Below are positions 51,974-64,000 of a stretch of 64,000 nt of DNA, in pieces. Position numbers and translations under genes: made by a program. The stretch's first letter is position 1. Each line of letters opens with the position of its first letter. Origin of the DNA: Micropterus salmoides (taxonomy: Eukaryota > Chordata > Actinopteri > Centrarchiformes > Centrarchidae). The notes below the pieces were generated by a model, which did no database searches, was not told where the DNA came from, and was given only the letters and a program-made list of their open reading frames with translations. The stretch spans positions 18,904,457-18,968,456 of the forward strand of contig NW_024040707.1 of assembly GCF_014851395.1 (NCBI RefSeq), read 5' to 3'.

Positions 51974-52250
51974 TCAAATTGACGAGCACTTGTTCCGGTT
52001 GATCTGATATTTCTTTACTTGTGTGGAAAGTTGCCAAATGAGCACGTCGCGGTCGTTGCAGCGTCTTGAAGTCGGCAGACTGGAGTTTTGAGTGAACAAG
52101 GATACAACAGTTCCGCGGCCTCCCGGCTTTTTTTCCTTTGAACCGAACAGGTGCCATTTGTTGAAATGATTAGCTGGAGTGAGTCCCCTGCTGGCCGCGC
52201 GCTTGTCTCTCCGTGCAGCACGTTAAAGGTGGCTTTCGTTGACAGCAGAT
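51974..52250 (-). other. galnt6: Possible non-coding first exon / promoter of galnt6
   Basis: A good donor (TTTGAG|GTAAGC) sits at 51974 on the minus strand. The sequence above it is richer in CpG (CCGCGGCCTC, CCGCGCGC on the + or - strand) than its surroundings, as expected for a promoter-proximal exon. Its short open frame has no recognisable domain. Confidence 0.35.
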
Positions 52251-54540
52251 CACGAGTCACCGCACTGAAATGTGATACAATCTGTACCAAAAATGCGGAA
52301 AATCAAAAACAATAAAAACCTACACAACAAAGAAATATACAATTGAAAAACAACAACAACAAACAAACCGATTAAACATTTGATACCCCATAATAAATAT
52401 CACTAGAATTTAAAATGTCAACTTTTGTACCACCATTACTGTATCACCATTAGGCTACTAGAGATAATATATATTATATAATATTTAAAAACAGTGCAAC
52501 AAAAACAAACAACTAGTAGGCCTATACTAAGTGCCCTTATCATGAGCCTGTTATAGTAACAGTGCTTTTTCATCAGGGATTAGGGGGAATTTATGTCGCT
52601 TAATTAATGCTCAGCATAGAGTGCTGTAAGTGAACATTGCCATTACCTCAACAGAAATTCATTATTCATGTGCAAGCAATTAAATACTCTCTCCTGTATC
52701 GCCCTCTTGAAACTGTAGACTGATTTATTCAGAAAAGGAGAAGGAGGCGTCTCTCAGGTTACTGTCCCAGGGAGAAATCTTGATTGCAGGCTGCTGATTG
52801 ACGTGAGAGCTAAATTAAAAGCAAACAAAATAGAGCGCCTCAAAGCACGCTAAAGCTGTGCTGTGAAATAAACTGTTGGGGGGAAGTCGATTTTTGTGAA
52901 AGGAAGAATAAATTGTTCTTGATTTTTGGGCAGAAGTGTTTGTGACATTTTCTAAGACGGCAATAATCACAAATATGTTTTAATTTTATACTATTTATTC
53001 CTCTCAACACAGCTTTATCAAGAACAAATTGAAGGTAGGTCTTGCCCTACTTTTCTTTTGTAAGATTAATTTTCCTATCACCTCTACTGTAGAGATATGA
53101 GAGCATCAACAGGAATAATAAACCAAATAAACACAATCAATGCATAAACAGACATTTATTAATTTCTTATCCAAGGGGGAAATTAATCAAATCAATCATT
53201 GCACTATTTCTTAAACTCTGCCACTTTCTACAGGAAAATGCAACAGCATTTGTTTGAACTTTCATTCTAAGGAGAGAGAGGGAGAAGCAAATGTGAACAT
53301 CTTTTTTATAGCCTATGAAGGCAGCTTTTTTTTAGGCTCACACAAAACCATGAGCATATCAACACCAGCTGTAAAGCTGTCTAAATGTAAAACATACCTT
53401 CAGTCTAGTCAATTTGGCCTCTAGAACAATGATTAGGCTCCTTCCACAGTACCAATGGCAATGTAAAGAGTGGTTTTCTTCAGTAGTAGTTTCAATGTGG
53501 ACAAAAATATTTATTATTACATACATTCATATGATGTTGTTCAGACTATTAATTTTGGGGGTGTTTCAAGTCTATATGTGCCAAAAAACAACCAGATGCA
53601 CACCCTGGAATTGCATAATCTCAATGCAATACTTAGGAGAATTCCTGTATACAATTAATCCTGAAGCTATAAGGACCAGTTTCAGTTCACATGTTGCAAC
53701 ACAATCCAAACTATACGTTTCATGGGCTTTTGCTCAGGTTGGAATGAAGTCAGTCAAAGTTACAGTCCGGTAAAAGGCGCTGTAGACATAATTCTCTTCA
53801 AATGATCATTTTGACACAGGAAATAAGGATTGGGCACACAACGAGAATAATATAAAACATGCCTTGCAGCAACCAGTTTGGCAAGAAAGCATTGTCATAC
53901 AGTATCATAAAAACCTCACAGTGAAAAGTTACAGTATGCCCCTTTATAGATAAAGATCAGCATTCAGCTAATGTGCTCACACACACACACCCAAACACCC
54001 ATACATACGGTACTCACACACACTTATATAAAATGTTTCATAACAGTTTAACAATCTCTCTTCAGTACCGTGATACTAATGCAACCGCTCTTCCTTCTTT
54101 TCGTACTTGGCTTGAACCAAAAATACATTGCAGGGAGCAAGTAATCAATCGTACATTTCAGTGAACCACAAGCAGCCTTGTGCCCAGACTATGGCTAATC
54201 ACAGGCTGGAAGAAACAAAGAAGGCCCTGATACACACACAAGACCAAGCCAAGGTTATTGTGTTTTATATCTATCTGTGTGTGTGTGTGTGTGTGTTGTC
54301 CTTCATGAGTCAACAACAAGTCCACAACAAAGAAGTGTTTGTCGCTATCAACGACAGTGACGTTACCGTGGCCTTTGCTGTCAAAAGAATAATAAATTAC
54401 TTAAGGTTACTTTGCTTTTGAACAGATTAGTGTGTATTTCATATTAAACATTTGATCTTTGGTCATTTTCATCCTTCATGTTGTCCTTGCATATTTTCTT
54501 TTAAGTAATATAGGTTTTTTTTTGATTATATATATATATT
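52251..54540. other. Intergenic DNA between galnt6 and adcy6
   Basis: AT-rich with A-runs and short CA/TG repeats (53979-53992, 54274-54296). No gene was recognised. The upper end is probably adcy6 3' UTR or its downstream flank. Confidence 0.45.
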
Positions 54541-54546
54541 TTTATT
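54541..54546 (-). terminator. Candidate poly(A) signal for adcy6
   Basis: AATAAA on the minus strand about 360 bases past the adcy6 stop codon. Confidence 0.45.
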
Positions 54547-54905
54547 TAATTTTGTCTTTTTTGTACAAGGTCATCACAAAAATCCATCTGCAGAAAAATA
54601 AATAACGACTCCAGATGAAATACTATTGCTTATAAACACAAGCATAGCCACTTCCGTTCTAAGGCAACTGGGCTTTGTGATCTCTCGAGCAGCTTGGGAA
54701 AAAGCCGTCAGACATGAACAGCATACAACATGTGTGTATCTGAGTCCGTGACAACATACAGACAGGCCGAGCTTGTCTCTGTTAGCCGTCTCCTGTCCCC
54801 CCGGTGTGTTCGCACCGTACTTCGGTGCTCATCGCTGAGCTAGCCCTCTGCATTCTCTGTCTTGTCAGTGCAGCAGGAGTCACGCTGTGGTTGGCCTCTC
54901 TGTTG

Positions 54906-57900
54906 TTAACTGCCCGGGGGACCGCTAGTGAGGAAGTAAGTGGTCATCTCCCCCTTCCCTTTCACCTTGACGACACCTCGACAGTCCAGCTGGTATCTGT
55001 TGTTGACCAGCACGTGGTACAGGTCAGTGGTCACCTAAGAGAGGGCGCGGACATTTGACACCAAAGATGTGAGACACTCAATCCTTCTCCAAGAGAAACG
55101 CTGTCAGTCCCAGTTTCACACTGAATAATCTTCCTAATGTGACTGTGATCAAGGTATAACATGTTTAAAAAGTAGCGCATTTTGTATAAAACGTCGAGCA
55201 AAATAGATCTACTTATGTATTAGAGCTCAAACAAACAGTCAGTGTTGAGAAAAATAATCCACACCCATTTTGACAATCAAATTTAAGTCATTTATCAAGC
55301 ACACAGTAAATGCCACATATTCACTAGTTACTCAAAGGTGGGGACTTTTTCCCTCTATTTTATCATATAAACTAACTTTTTTGGAGTGTTTGGAATAGAC
55401 TTTCTAGCGTCTCAGATGTGAAGATTAGCTGCTTCTAAATTGGATATAGTTGGGTTTCAGTTAGTTGACTAATACAAAACATCTGATGGGCATTTTATTC
55501 AGTTTTACTAACATTTCTGAGGCTAAATTAATCAATCAAAATATAACAAGTTGGAAAGTTGCAGCCCTGCTGTTTCTACCATGTGTATCTTAGAAGGCAT
55601 TTTAACTTGCAGTAACTCACAGTGTACAACAGATGGAAGCATTGTTCTGACTGTAATCTTTCTAGCAACCAATTTATGTATTTGATTTAAGGGCAAAAAA
55701 TGTCACTACAGCTGTTAGCTAGGTTGGTGTTTTTTTTCACGTTTCAAAATTAGCTTTTACATCAACTATATATCCATGAATGAGATGATAAATAAGACTT
55801 TGGATATCTTGTCCTTAATCTTGTCCATTACTGACATAACTGACTGACTGCTTCTCTGGGGAACATGCAACGACTGTGGTCTCTCTCTTGAAGATGAAAA
55901 TAATGCAGGTAATTCAAATTTAGCTTTATGCTGTCCTCCAGAGGGACATTAGAGTGCTATTTCTGCTAGAGAACAGCATGGGCACAGCTCAAGGGCACTT
56001 CTGCAGAGCAGATGTCTGAACCTAAATCCTGAAGGACTGTGCACTGATTATATCTATAGAATTGGTATCTGTATGACTTTCATACAGAGCATAGGCGAAT
56101 GACTTTGTCTCTTTCAGATACCACAAACAATGCTTTCAAATGTACATGCCTTGGAGTGATAATTATCTCTCAGTTTGGGGAAAGACGTTTTTTACAGTGC
56201 AGAAGATTATAAAAGTGCAGAACTGATGCAAGATTTTGTGGTGAAAAAAGTAACCGACGCACACTTTCATATTAGAATAACTACTGAGACAGCATTATGA
56301 CTAGTTTCTAAGTAACTGGACTGGTATTTTGGGTTGGCTGATTCACTTACCAATAACTAAAACTGCAAAATGCTTCTTGTGAACGTAAATTTACATACTG
56401 CTGAGGAAGTACTGAGAGGAGTTGTGTAGAATTACCTGGATGCAGTCTGGTACTCCTGTGCTGTCCATCCGGCTGGCCACATTGACTGTGTTCCCCCAGA
56501 TATCATATTGGGGTTTCCTGGCTCCAATCACCCCTGCTACCACTGGCCCCATGTTCAACCCTGAAAAGAAAGCACCTGGCTGTGTTACATCATACTAGTT
56601 ACACCACACTGACTCAAATATAATGCTGCTTGTAAGGAAGTAGATTACTGTAGTACTTTGACCGGGAAAATGATTTTTTAAACAAATGCCAACTGGCAGA
56701 TTTATCAGATAATGTTTCAAAAAACAATCTCCACTACCTCCCAGGCTTACCTATCTTCATCTGGAAGTTGTTGAAGGAGTGCTCATTGATGTATTTCATC
56801 TGCTCCCTAAGCCTCATGGCATAGTCGGCCAGAGCCAAGATGTGAGAACGGCCCTCTCTGTCGTAAGTAGAGTCATTCAGACCAGAGGCTGCCATGTAGG
56901 TGGAGCCGATGGTCTTGATTTTCTCCAGCTGACGAAACCTGTCCTCACTGATGATCTAGAGAAGAGTAATCAACAGTGGATAAGAAGAGGAGATGAGACA
57001 AACAAATGCTGCACTTCAGCTTTAGGTCAACAGCTTGCTAAAGGGCAGAACAACAAAGACAGTGTGGAGAAGGTGATTGTAGGAAGCATGAAAAAACCCC
57101 ATCATACCTTATCCTAGTCATTTCTAAAATAATTTGCATTCATCATCTTCTTATATGTATTTTCCATCTCTTCTCACCTCGTCAAAATCAGCGATGATCT
57201 CGTTGAGCAGCCTGAGGCACTCCACTCCCTCGTTGTTGGCCTCCAGCTCCACGTAAAACTCAGAAAAGTTGCTGATGGAGGCAAACATGACCGCGACGCA
57301 TTCGCATGACTGGTAGTACAGCTCGTCATTCCGACGCTCCCGTGCAAGAAAGTGTGCGGCTACGTCCTTGGGCAGGATGTTGTGGAGCAGGCGGCGGTTG
57401 TACGCCTGCAGCTCCTCCATATCCTCCTTCTCTTCTGTAGCCTGAGGAGAGGAGGGGCAGAGATGTGGCTATAGGGCTTTTTCATTGAAGGTGTTTTGAC
57501 ATGTCACAGCGGGGAAAAATGCAGGTGTAAATAATAAAATAAGTGATGGCTAAATTCCATATAGCTGCCTCAGTTTCAGGATCCTGTTATTGTGCATATT
57601 GGCTCACTGTCACACTGCCATCGCTTACTGGAACACTTGAACAGAACAGTGCCTAATTTGTTAATGGATGTTTCCTGCTATGATGTGTCAAAATATTTTG
57701 TTTTACATCTGGAACGGTTTAATTTACCTGCAGCTTCCAGAGGAAGTCCAGGCGTGCGGTGGACTCCACCTGCTGGCCGTGCAAGTAGAGAGCCAGAACA
57801 AACACTGTCAGGATTACAGGGGTCATGACCTTTAGGGATACCTTGGTCACGCTCTCCAGGCTGAGGAGGGAAAGAGGAGTTGAATGAGTGTCTTGCATGG

Positions 57901-60900
57901 GAGTAAAATTTGTGCAGCCTGACCCGTACTAAGGACCCGGACGAAGAGAAAGGTACTTACCACTGTTCTGCAGTTTCATTGAAACCAGGCCTGGAAAATA
58001 GACACGGAAAAGTCAGGTCAACAAACCACATGAGTCATCAAAATTAGGTAGTACTGAATAAAATAATACAACTTACTGTTGTAGAGAATCATTAACAGGT
58101 GATAATTGCCTGAGGAAAAAAATTAGAACATATTCAAAAAATAGGAGTAGAGCCCAACTGGTACATGAGAAAGTAGGTCTTTTATAATCTAAACCTTATT
58201 GTAATAATGTAGGCCAACCTAAACCAAAGTATTGTGACACAGGAGCTCAACTATTCAGGTTGAAAGACTGAGGGTATGTGCTTGTGTATGTGTGTGAGGG
58301 GACTCACAGGGTGTTGGCAAAGACCAGCAGGTCTGCGTTGTCAAACAGGGCCACCTGAGGCCACTCCACCAGCAGGAGGAAAGTGAGCTGGATGAACAGC
58401 ATCAGAGCCAGCTTCCCTATGCTGCTGATGTGGAGGAACACGGAGCAGGCCAGCAGGGTCAGCAGTACGCTGTAGCTGAAATACTGCAGCAGAGAGGAGA
58501 CAGCCAGGGAGGAAGGGGACAAGGAAGGTGAGGTGAATATTCAAATATACTTTTCATGCACACAGATAAACACACACGATGTACTGTACACACATGCTAA
58601 CATGTTATGGGACTGACCTCGGGGAAATGGCAGGGCATGGCCTGGCTGGAACACAGAGTCAAACCGTCCTCTGCGGTCTTGGTCAGGTTGTGCAGCAAGC
58701 AGAGAGTCACTGATGTGTTCAGCTCATCGGCCACACATTCCTCCAGTTTCTCTCTGCTGCAGGTAAACTGGCATGAAACGAGGACACAGTGTGTCATTTA
58801 AGCGTCAGCGAGAGACACACAAATGTAATGCTGAAAAAGGCCAAAGTAATAAAACATGTAAATCCTTTATTTTTTCCCCTTTGAACATGACAGTAGAACC
58901 CAACTGGGCCGCAAAATGCATGTTTGATGATGTCTGATAGTGATGTATTTGCACATAACCTAGACATTTTTGATAAAGATCACTTGGTTATTGGTTATTA
59001 AAGAATTGTGACAAAGATATGTGCAAGGAGGGCATTTTACATTTGAAAATATTGATCAATGCTATTTGATGAAAAAACTATGTAAATAATAGTGTTTTTA
59101 AATTACTTCAAATAAGAAATCCAATAATAAAAATCCATCTAAAAATATTTGTCACTTCTGTAATTTTAAAGGTTTTGACACAAGATTTTAAATGCCTTCA
59201 GTCACATTACTGGAAAATATTTTTCTGCACATACTGTAGGTACTTACATAATATCATTTTACAAATTAAGGATGTTTCAAAATACAATAATAGACAAAGA
59301 ACCCCAAAAATGAGCAGACTGAAGCTCAATGGTGCAGAATAGAGAAAGTAGCTGCTGACCTGAGCAAGCAAGCTACTGAATAAGTCTTTATGAAATTTAA
59401 ATTGGCTAGCTTGATGTTGGAGTGTGACACTGAGGAAAAAATCACAGGCTGGAACAACCCTGCAGGCAGCAAATCATACAAGTGGATCAGCGAAAAACTA
59501 CAGAGCACGAACAAATAGAGTGACACACATGGTAAAACATGGTTAAACCGCTAAACCATAGTCAAAGCATAACTTCTGTTGGTGACAGTTTTTAATGTGC
59601 CATCATATAAAACATCATTTTCTGTTGCTGATGCACAGAAATTAGGTTTTCAGCATTAATAAACATGATTTTAATCGTTGCATGACTTTTAACACTTTTC
59701 TTGGCCATGGCATTCGTTATTTGGCATCTATAGTTGTATATACACTGATCAGCCATAACATTATGACTACCTGCCTAATATTGCGTAGTTCCCCCTTTTT
59801 GCCACCAAAACAGGCCTGACTGGTCGAGGCATGGACTCTAGACCTCTGAAGGTGTGCTGTGGTATCTGGCACCAAGACGTTAGCAGCAGATTAGGTCCTG
59901 TGAGTTGCGAGGTGGTGCCTCCATGGATCGGACTTGTTTGTCCAGCATATCCCATAGATGCTAAATTGGATTGAGATCTGGGGAATTTGGAGGCCTAGTC
60001 AACACCTTCAACTCGTTGTATTCCTCAAACCACTTCTGGACCATTTTTGCTTTGTGGCAGGGCGCATTATCCTGCTGAAAGAGACCACTGCCATCAGAGA
60101 ATACCGTTTCCATAAAGGGTTTACATGGTCTGCAACAATGCTTAGGTGGTTGGTACGTGTCAATGTAACATCCACATTAATGGCAGGACCCAAGGTTTTC
60201 CAGCAGAACATTGCACATCACACTGCCTCCGCCAGCTTGCCTTCTTCCCCACAGTGCATCCTGGTGCCATATGTTCCCTAGGTAAGCGATGCACACACAC
60301 CCGACCATCCACGTGACGTAAAAGAAAATGTGATTCATCCGACTAGACCACTGTCTTCCATTGCTCTGTGATCCAGTTCTGATGCTCACATGTCCATTGT
60401 AGATGCTTTTGGCAGTGGACAGGGGTCAGCATAGGCACCCTAACTGGTCTGCGACTATGCAGCCCCATACACAACAAACTGTGATACACTGTGTGTTCTG
60501 ACACCTCTCTATCAGAACCAGCATTAACTTTTTCGGCAATTTGAACTACAGTAGTTTGTCTGTTGTATCGGACCACACAGGCCAGCCTTCGCTCCTTACA
60601 TGCATCAAAGAGTCTCAACCCTGTCGCTGGTTCACTGCTTTTCCTACCTTATACCACTTATGATAGATACTGACCACTGCAGACCGGGAACTACGAGAGC
60701 TGCAGTTTTGGAGATGCTCTGACCCTGTCATCAAGCTTCAAACACATCAGCTTTGAGGATAAAATGTTCACTTGCTAACTTTTACTATGTCGCACCAACT
60801 TACAGGTGCCATTCTAACAAGATAATCAGTGTGACTCACTTCACCTGTCAGTGGTCATAATGTTATAGCTGATCGGCGTAGTCTAATTACAGCACCCCCT

Positions 60901-63430
60901 TAGCCAAATTAAATAATGTGAGGAGGGTGCAGAATTTCTTCAAATCTCTTGAAAATCTGACGAGAAACTTAGTGATTGATAGACTTGAACCAACATGATA
61001 CCATTCACAACAAATACATGATTCAAAAATGACAAAATGAAGAGCTGTGTCCCTACCATGTTAGCAAAGGAGGAAATGAAGAGGAGGAGGATGGTGAAGA
61101 CGCCCACCAGTGTGCTGTTTGCACGAGACTGGACAATTTTCTTGGTTACAGTCTGCAAGACAGCTGGGAAGAGCTTGGATGCAGACAGCAAGGAGAAGAT
61201 CAGATAAGAGAGAGTTAATACCATTAGTGATGCTGGCTGAAGACATATGATAATGACTCTAATCTGAAGTTATCTGCAAGGGAAATCATATGGGCAATAT
61301 CATATGGGGAAGTCCTTCGTTTCTTACTTTGATGCAGGAGTAGATGGCACAGATGAAGAGGATGTTGACGAGGATGATGAAGATGCTGATGTAAAGACCA
61401 AGCATAAGTGTTGTTCTGCGGAAGAGAAGAAAACGCATTAGGATGTATAACTCTCATTAACTCCTTATAAACTAATCAAGACCACATTTCCTGCCCACAG
61501 TTCAGTATAACTGGGAAACTGGGAAAAGGCGACTTACTTGAGGGAGCTACTTACCTTGGGAAAACTATAATCTGAATGAAACAGATGAAACAGAAAACAA
61601 GGAGTGTGCAGGCCACATATCCCCCAAAACGATCATCAACCTTTTTGGAATACTGAGAATAGAAAATCAATGAGAAATAAGTTGCCTTGTAGTTCAATTA
61701 AAGAGGTAAATAAAATCAATTCCTTTTAATTTGACAGGGAATTATGGTGATTTTCAAACCAGCTCCAATCAAATACCAACCTTTTTCTCGACGTCGGGGG
61801 TCTGAAAGGTGAGTAGGAACTTCTTGACGTGATCCTTCCTCAGCTGGTCGATGCTGCGTGCGTCGATGGCCCGTCCGAGAAACTCATCCACCTCATCCTC
61901 AGGGTTCATGGCCTCCTGAGCAGAGCGGCTATGAGGTAGATGGAACAATAGGTCACTGTGTGGTGTGTGCTTGTATCTGTGTGTGAGTGTGTATGAGGGA
62001 CTTGGCCTATGCTGTGACAGGCAGGATGACTCAGAGCTAACATGGTATTAGTGCTGGGTTTGGATGTGACTGTATAAAACCAACAGTGGGGCTCAATAGT
62101 GACCGCTACAGTGTCTGCCAATCAGCCGCTAATAACAAAAGACACCTTAATAACTGAGGCCAAAACACTCACATGTCTTTGCTGGATGCTTCATCGATTC
62201 CCTGAGAAAAAACAAAAACAGACAGTGAAAAAAGAGACAAAAAAACAGTGCAGGAGAGAAAAGGGAGAGATTATCGTGTAGCCACAGTACAACTGAAAAA
62301 TAGACAGAGACTCAGACATCTGAACAGCTAATCCCTGAGAGCCAGACTGATGTTTTAATTAATGCTCGGAGGCTTCAAATTACACCCTCTTTGCCCCTAG
62401 GGCTCAAACCCTCTGAGATGGAGAGGACAAAAGGAGGAGGAGAGGGGAAGAATGTAGGAAAGACAAGGAAATGAGTAGGATAAAGAGAGGGAGGTAGAGA
62501 GAGTGAGAAAGAGATATATATGCAGCTGCAGCCTTATCAGATTAGCTCCAGTTGTAAATGATCCACTGGGAATCTCTGGGAGCCCTGTTGTAACTCCTGT
62601 TTGTTTGACAGGAACAGATCAATACTTCTTACATTACCATTGTCTCTCTTACACTTTACCATACATACAGTTCTGTGCACATTTGTCACCTTCAGGCATT
62701 CAAATTTATATTTATAGAGAATCTTGTTCATTTGAGGTGAATGTATTCTAAAAGAAACCAGGCTAGGAGTCTAGCCATGCAATAGACCCTTGAATGACCA
62801 TACAAGAGAAATGCCTAATATTAACAGCTTCTTTGAGGACATAATTAGAATATAATTATAAGATATTTATGATTTGACTTCAGAGAGTGGAGAGGATGCA
62901 CACAGGAAATCGGATATAGAAGAAGAGGTGCCATGTGCTCAGCTAAGTGCTCCCTGAGTGTCTCTCACCATCTGCCTGAAGACTTTGGACTCCTTGGTTC
63001 TGGAGAAGGATCTGTCAGGCACCCAGCGCGGCATCAATCCCTCTGCAGAATTTGCACGTGCTCGCTGCATCTTGGTCATCATGGCTTTCTCGTCTTTCTG
63101 GAAGTGAAGAAAGCCCACCAGGGAAAATGCTTTGACAAACAAGGTCTTCTATGTCAGGTGACAAGCTATTATATTGGGTGTGTGAAATATGGCACTAGTG
63201 TGAAGTTCTGAAGAGGTCAAGCAGGTAATCAAGGACATGTGTGTGAGTGTGTGTGTATGTGTGTGTGTGTGTGTGACTGTGTACTAACCCTCTTCTGGCT
63301 GCAGCCCAGCACCAAGAAGGTTTCAATGTTTTGCTCTTTCAGGTAAGCATTTCTCTCTCCTCCAAATCCTGGCTCCACCTCATAGTCACCGTTTAGATAC
63401 TGCAGTGTGGCTTTGGTGATGTGGATACGC

Positions 63431-63477
<47 letters not shown>

Positions 63478-64000
63478 AACAGTGTGTCAGAAACTAAACA
63501 GGCTATGGGAGCCTACATCAGTCCGGTGGCAGGTGGAGTAGGAGGGACTTACCCAGCCTTGCCCCCGGCCTCCATTTGGTTGGCGAGCGTCACGTCGTTG
63601 GACCACACGTCAAACTGCCACTTGCGCAGGCCCAGCACCCCGCAGTGAACGCGCCCGCTGTGGATGCCCACCCGCATGTTCACATTAACGCCTGTCACCT
63701 CTCTCACCAGCCTGCAGTTGCACACACACACACACACGCACACACACACTATTGTCAAAAAAAGAATGTCACCTTCAGCTTCACAGCGTCTCTCCTATAC
63801 CCCGTGCAGCATAAACAAGGCAAGAAATCGTGACTTAACCGTCACTAGAACATTACTGATGACTGTAGGGGCGTGTGTTCTTGTTTTGAGTGTGTGGGTC
63901 TTTGAGTTTCAGTGCATTAGTTTGTGTTTGACTCACGAGATGGCCTCAATCATATCTACTCCCATCTCCACACAGCAGTGGGCGTGGTCAGCCCGGGGCT
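54906..64000 (-). CDS. adcy6: Adenylyl cyclase type 6 (5/6 class), partial (5' exons outside window)
   Basis: Membrane enzyme making cAMP from ATP, activated by Gs and inhibited by Gi and calcium. Eighteen coding exons: 63937-64000 (partial), 63553-63711, 63289-63430, 62969-63097, 62173-62201, 61781-61928, 61555-61652, 61328-61415, 61057-61173, 58618-58767, 58308-58483, 58077-58109, 57961-57990, 57728-57860, 57178-57441, 56751-56955, 56436-56560 and 54906-55034. They encode about 739 residues from mid-C1a to the stop; about 430 N-terminal residues lie beyond the window. C1a shows RVHCGVLGLRKWQFDVWSND, followed by C1b, the second six-span membrane cassette and C2. In C2 the lysine of EKIKTIGSTY, Asp of QYDIWG, Asn/Arg of NTVNVASR and Lys of VVKVKGKGEM are all present. 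Residues match AC5 and AC6 about equally; adjacency to galnt6 favours adcy6. Odd: VPDCIQ replaces the usual VPDRIQ in C2. Confidence 0.9.
55035..56435 (-). other. adcy6 last intron
   Basis: A 1.4 kb AT-rich intron. No exon, repeat family or RNA gene was recognised. Confidence 0.5.
57961..58109 (-). other. adcy6: Two adcy6 microexons (33 and 30 nt) for an extracellular loop
   Basis: Exons 58077-58109 and 57961-57990 encode LQLSPVNDSLQQPGFNETAE together with neighbouring bases. This is the loop between the last two membrane spans, with two N-glycosylation sequons (NDS and NET). Both lengths are multiples of three, so either could be skipped without a frameshift. Confidence 0.7.
58768..59742 (-). 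other. adcy6 intron sequence beside the transposon
   Basis: AT-rich intron between exons 61057-61173 and 58618-58767, on the 3' side of the Tc1 copy. Nothing else was recognised in it. Confidence 0.5.
59743..60878 (-). mobile_element. Tc1-like DNA transposon, decayed, in an adcy6 intron
   Basis: Bounded by inverted ends (left CACTGATCAGCCATAACATT, right end reading CGCCGATCAGCTATAACATT) and flanked by TA on both sides (59741-59742 and 60879-60880), the Tc1/mariner target. Length is about 1,136 bases. A transposase relic lies on the minus strand, with a helix-turn-helix part and then the start of the DDE domain, interrupted by stops and frame shifts. A TAG at 60343-60345 replaces the Trp codon just before SDES at the first catalytic Asp. 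It cannot make active transposase and is not recognised as affecting adcy6 splicing. Confidence 0.9.
62202..62968 (-). other. adcy6 intron before the 29-nt exon
   Basis: Intron with a purine-rich GGAGA/AGGAAA stretch (62410-62515) and no exon-like sequence. Confidence 0.45.
63237..63275. repeat. Imperfect (GT)n tract below an adcy6 donor
   Basis: On the adcy6 transcript this is a CA repeat starting about 14 bases after the donor of exon 63289-63430, the kind of intronic site bound by hnRNP L. Confidence 0.85.
63433..63473. repeat. (CA)n tract forming an adcy6 acceptor
   Basis: About 41 bases of AC. On the adcy6 transcript it is a UG repeat that runs directly into the acceptor of exon 63289-63430 (TGTGTGTAG|GCG), with no separate pyrimidine tract. 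Confidence 0.9.
63721..63749. repeat. (CA)n tract next to a second adcy6 acceptor
   Basis: The transcript reads a UG repeat and then CAACTGCAG before exon 63553-63711. Confidence 0.9.

Noticed and set aside
51969..52157. 62-codon open frame as a separate gene
   Set aside because: No recognisable domain. A splice donor at its lower end fits a non-coding first exon of galnt6 better.
60343..60618. Possible intact transposase gene
   Set aside because: The frame stops at a TAG where the first DDE motif begins, and later parts lie in broken frames, so it is a relic.

Overview
The window is vertebrate nuclear DNA, most likely from a ray-finned (teleost) fish. It carries eight intron-rich protein-coding genes with GT-AG introns, AT-rich introns, many CA/GT microsatellites, and a decayed Tc1-like transposon of a type common in fish. 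All eight genes have clear vertebrate orthologues. I assembled them exon by exon; every internal reading frame closes without a frameshift. Nothing prokaryotic or viral was recognised, and there is no CRISPR array.

Layout: avpr2 (vasopressin V2-type receptor, +, 5' end outside, 281-3946); a gene-free stretch; ssr4 (translocon-associated protein delta, -, 10582-13168); arhgap4 (F-BAR/RhoGAP, -, 16006-22987); naa10 (N-terminal acetyltransferase catalytic subunit, -, 26368-28525); a ceramide kinase gene (+, 30793-36178); g6pd (-, 38230-41851); galnt6 (-, 43091-50641); adcy6 (adenylyl cyclase 5/6 class, -, 54906 to beyond 64000). avpr2, ssr4, arhgap4, naa10 and g6pd are all genes of human Xq28. 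galnt6 and adcy6 are both human 12q13 genes, so two ancestral linkage blocks meet between about 41.9 and 43.1 kb.

The genes are not an operon, but two are linked functionally: a V2 receptor acts through Gs on adenylyl cyclase, and AC6 is the main V2-coupled cyclase in the mammalian collecting duct. The others are mostly housekeeping genes of ER translocation, protein acetylation, NADPH supply, O-glycosylation, sphingolipid phosphorylation and Rho/membrane-curvature control.

The features most worth a second look are an arhgap4 gene with no room for the family's SH3 domain; a much enlarged third intracellular loop and extra introns in avpr2; UG-repeat tracts built into or beside several splice sites, including an adcy6 exon flanked by complementary UG and CA repeats; an Arg-to-Cys change at a normally basic position of the adcy6 C2 domain; and a TGACGTG element upstream of ssr4. 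No wholly new biological system was recognised.
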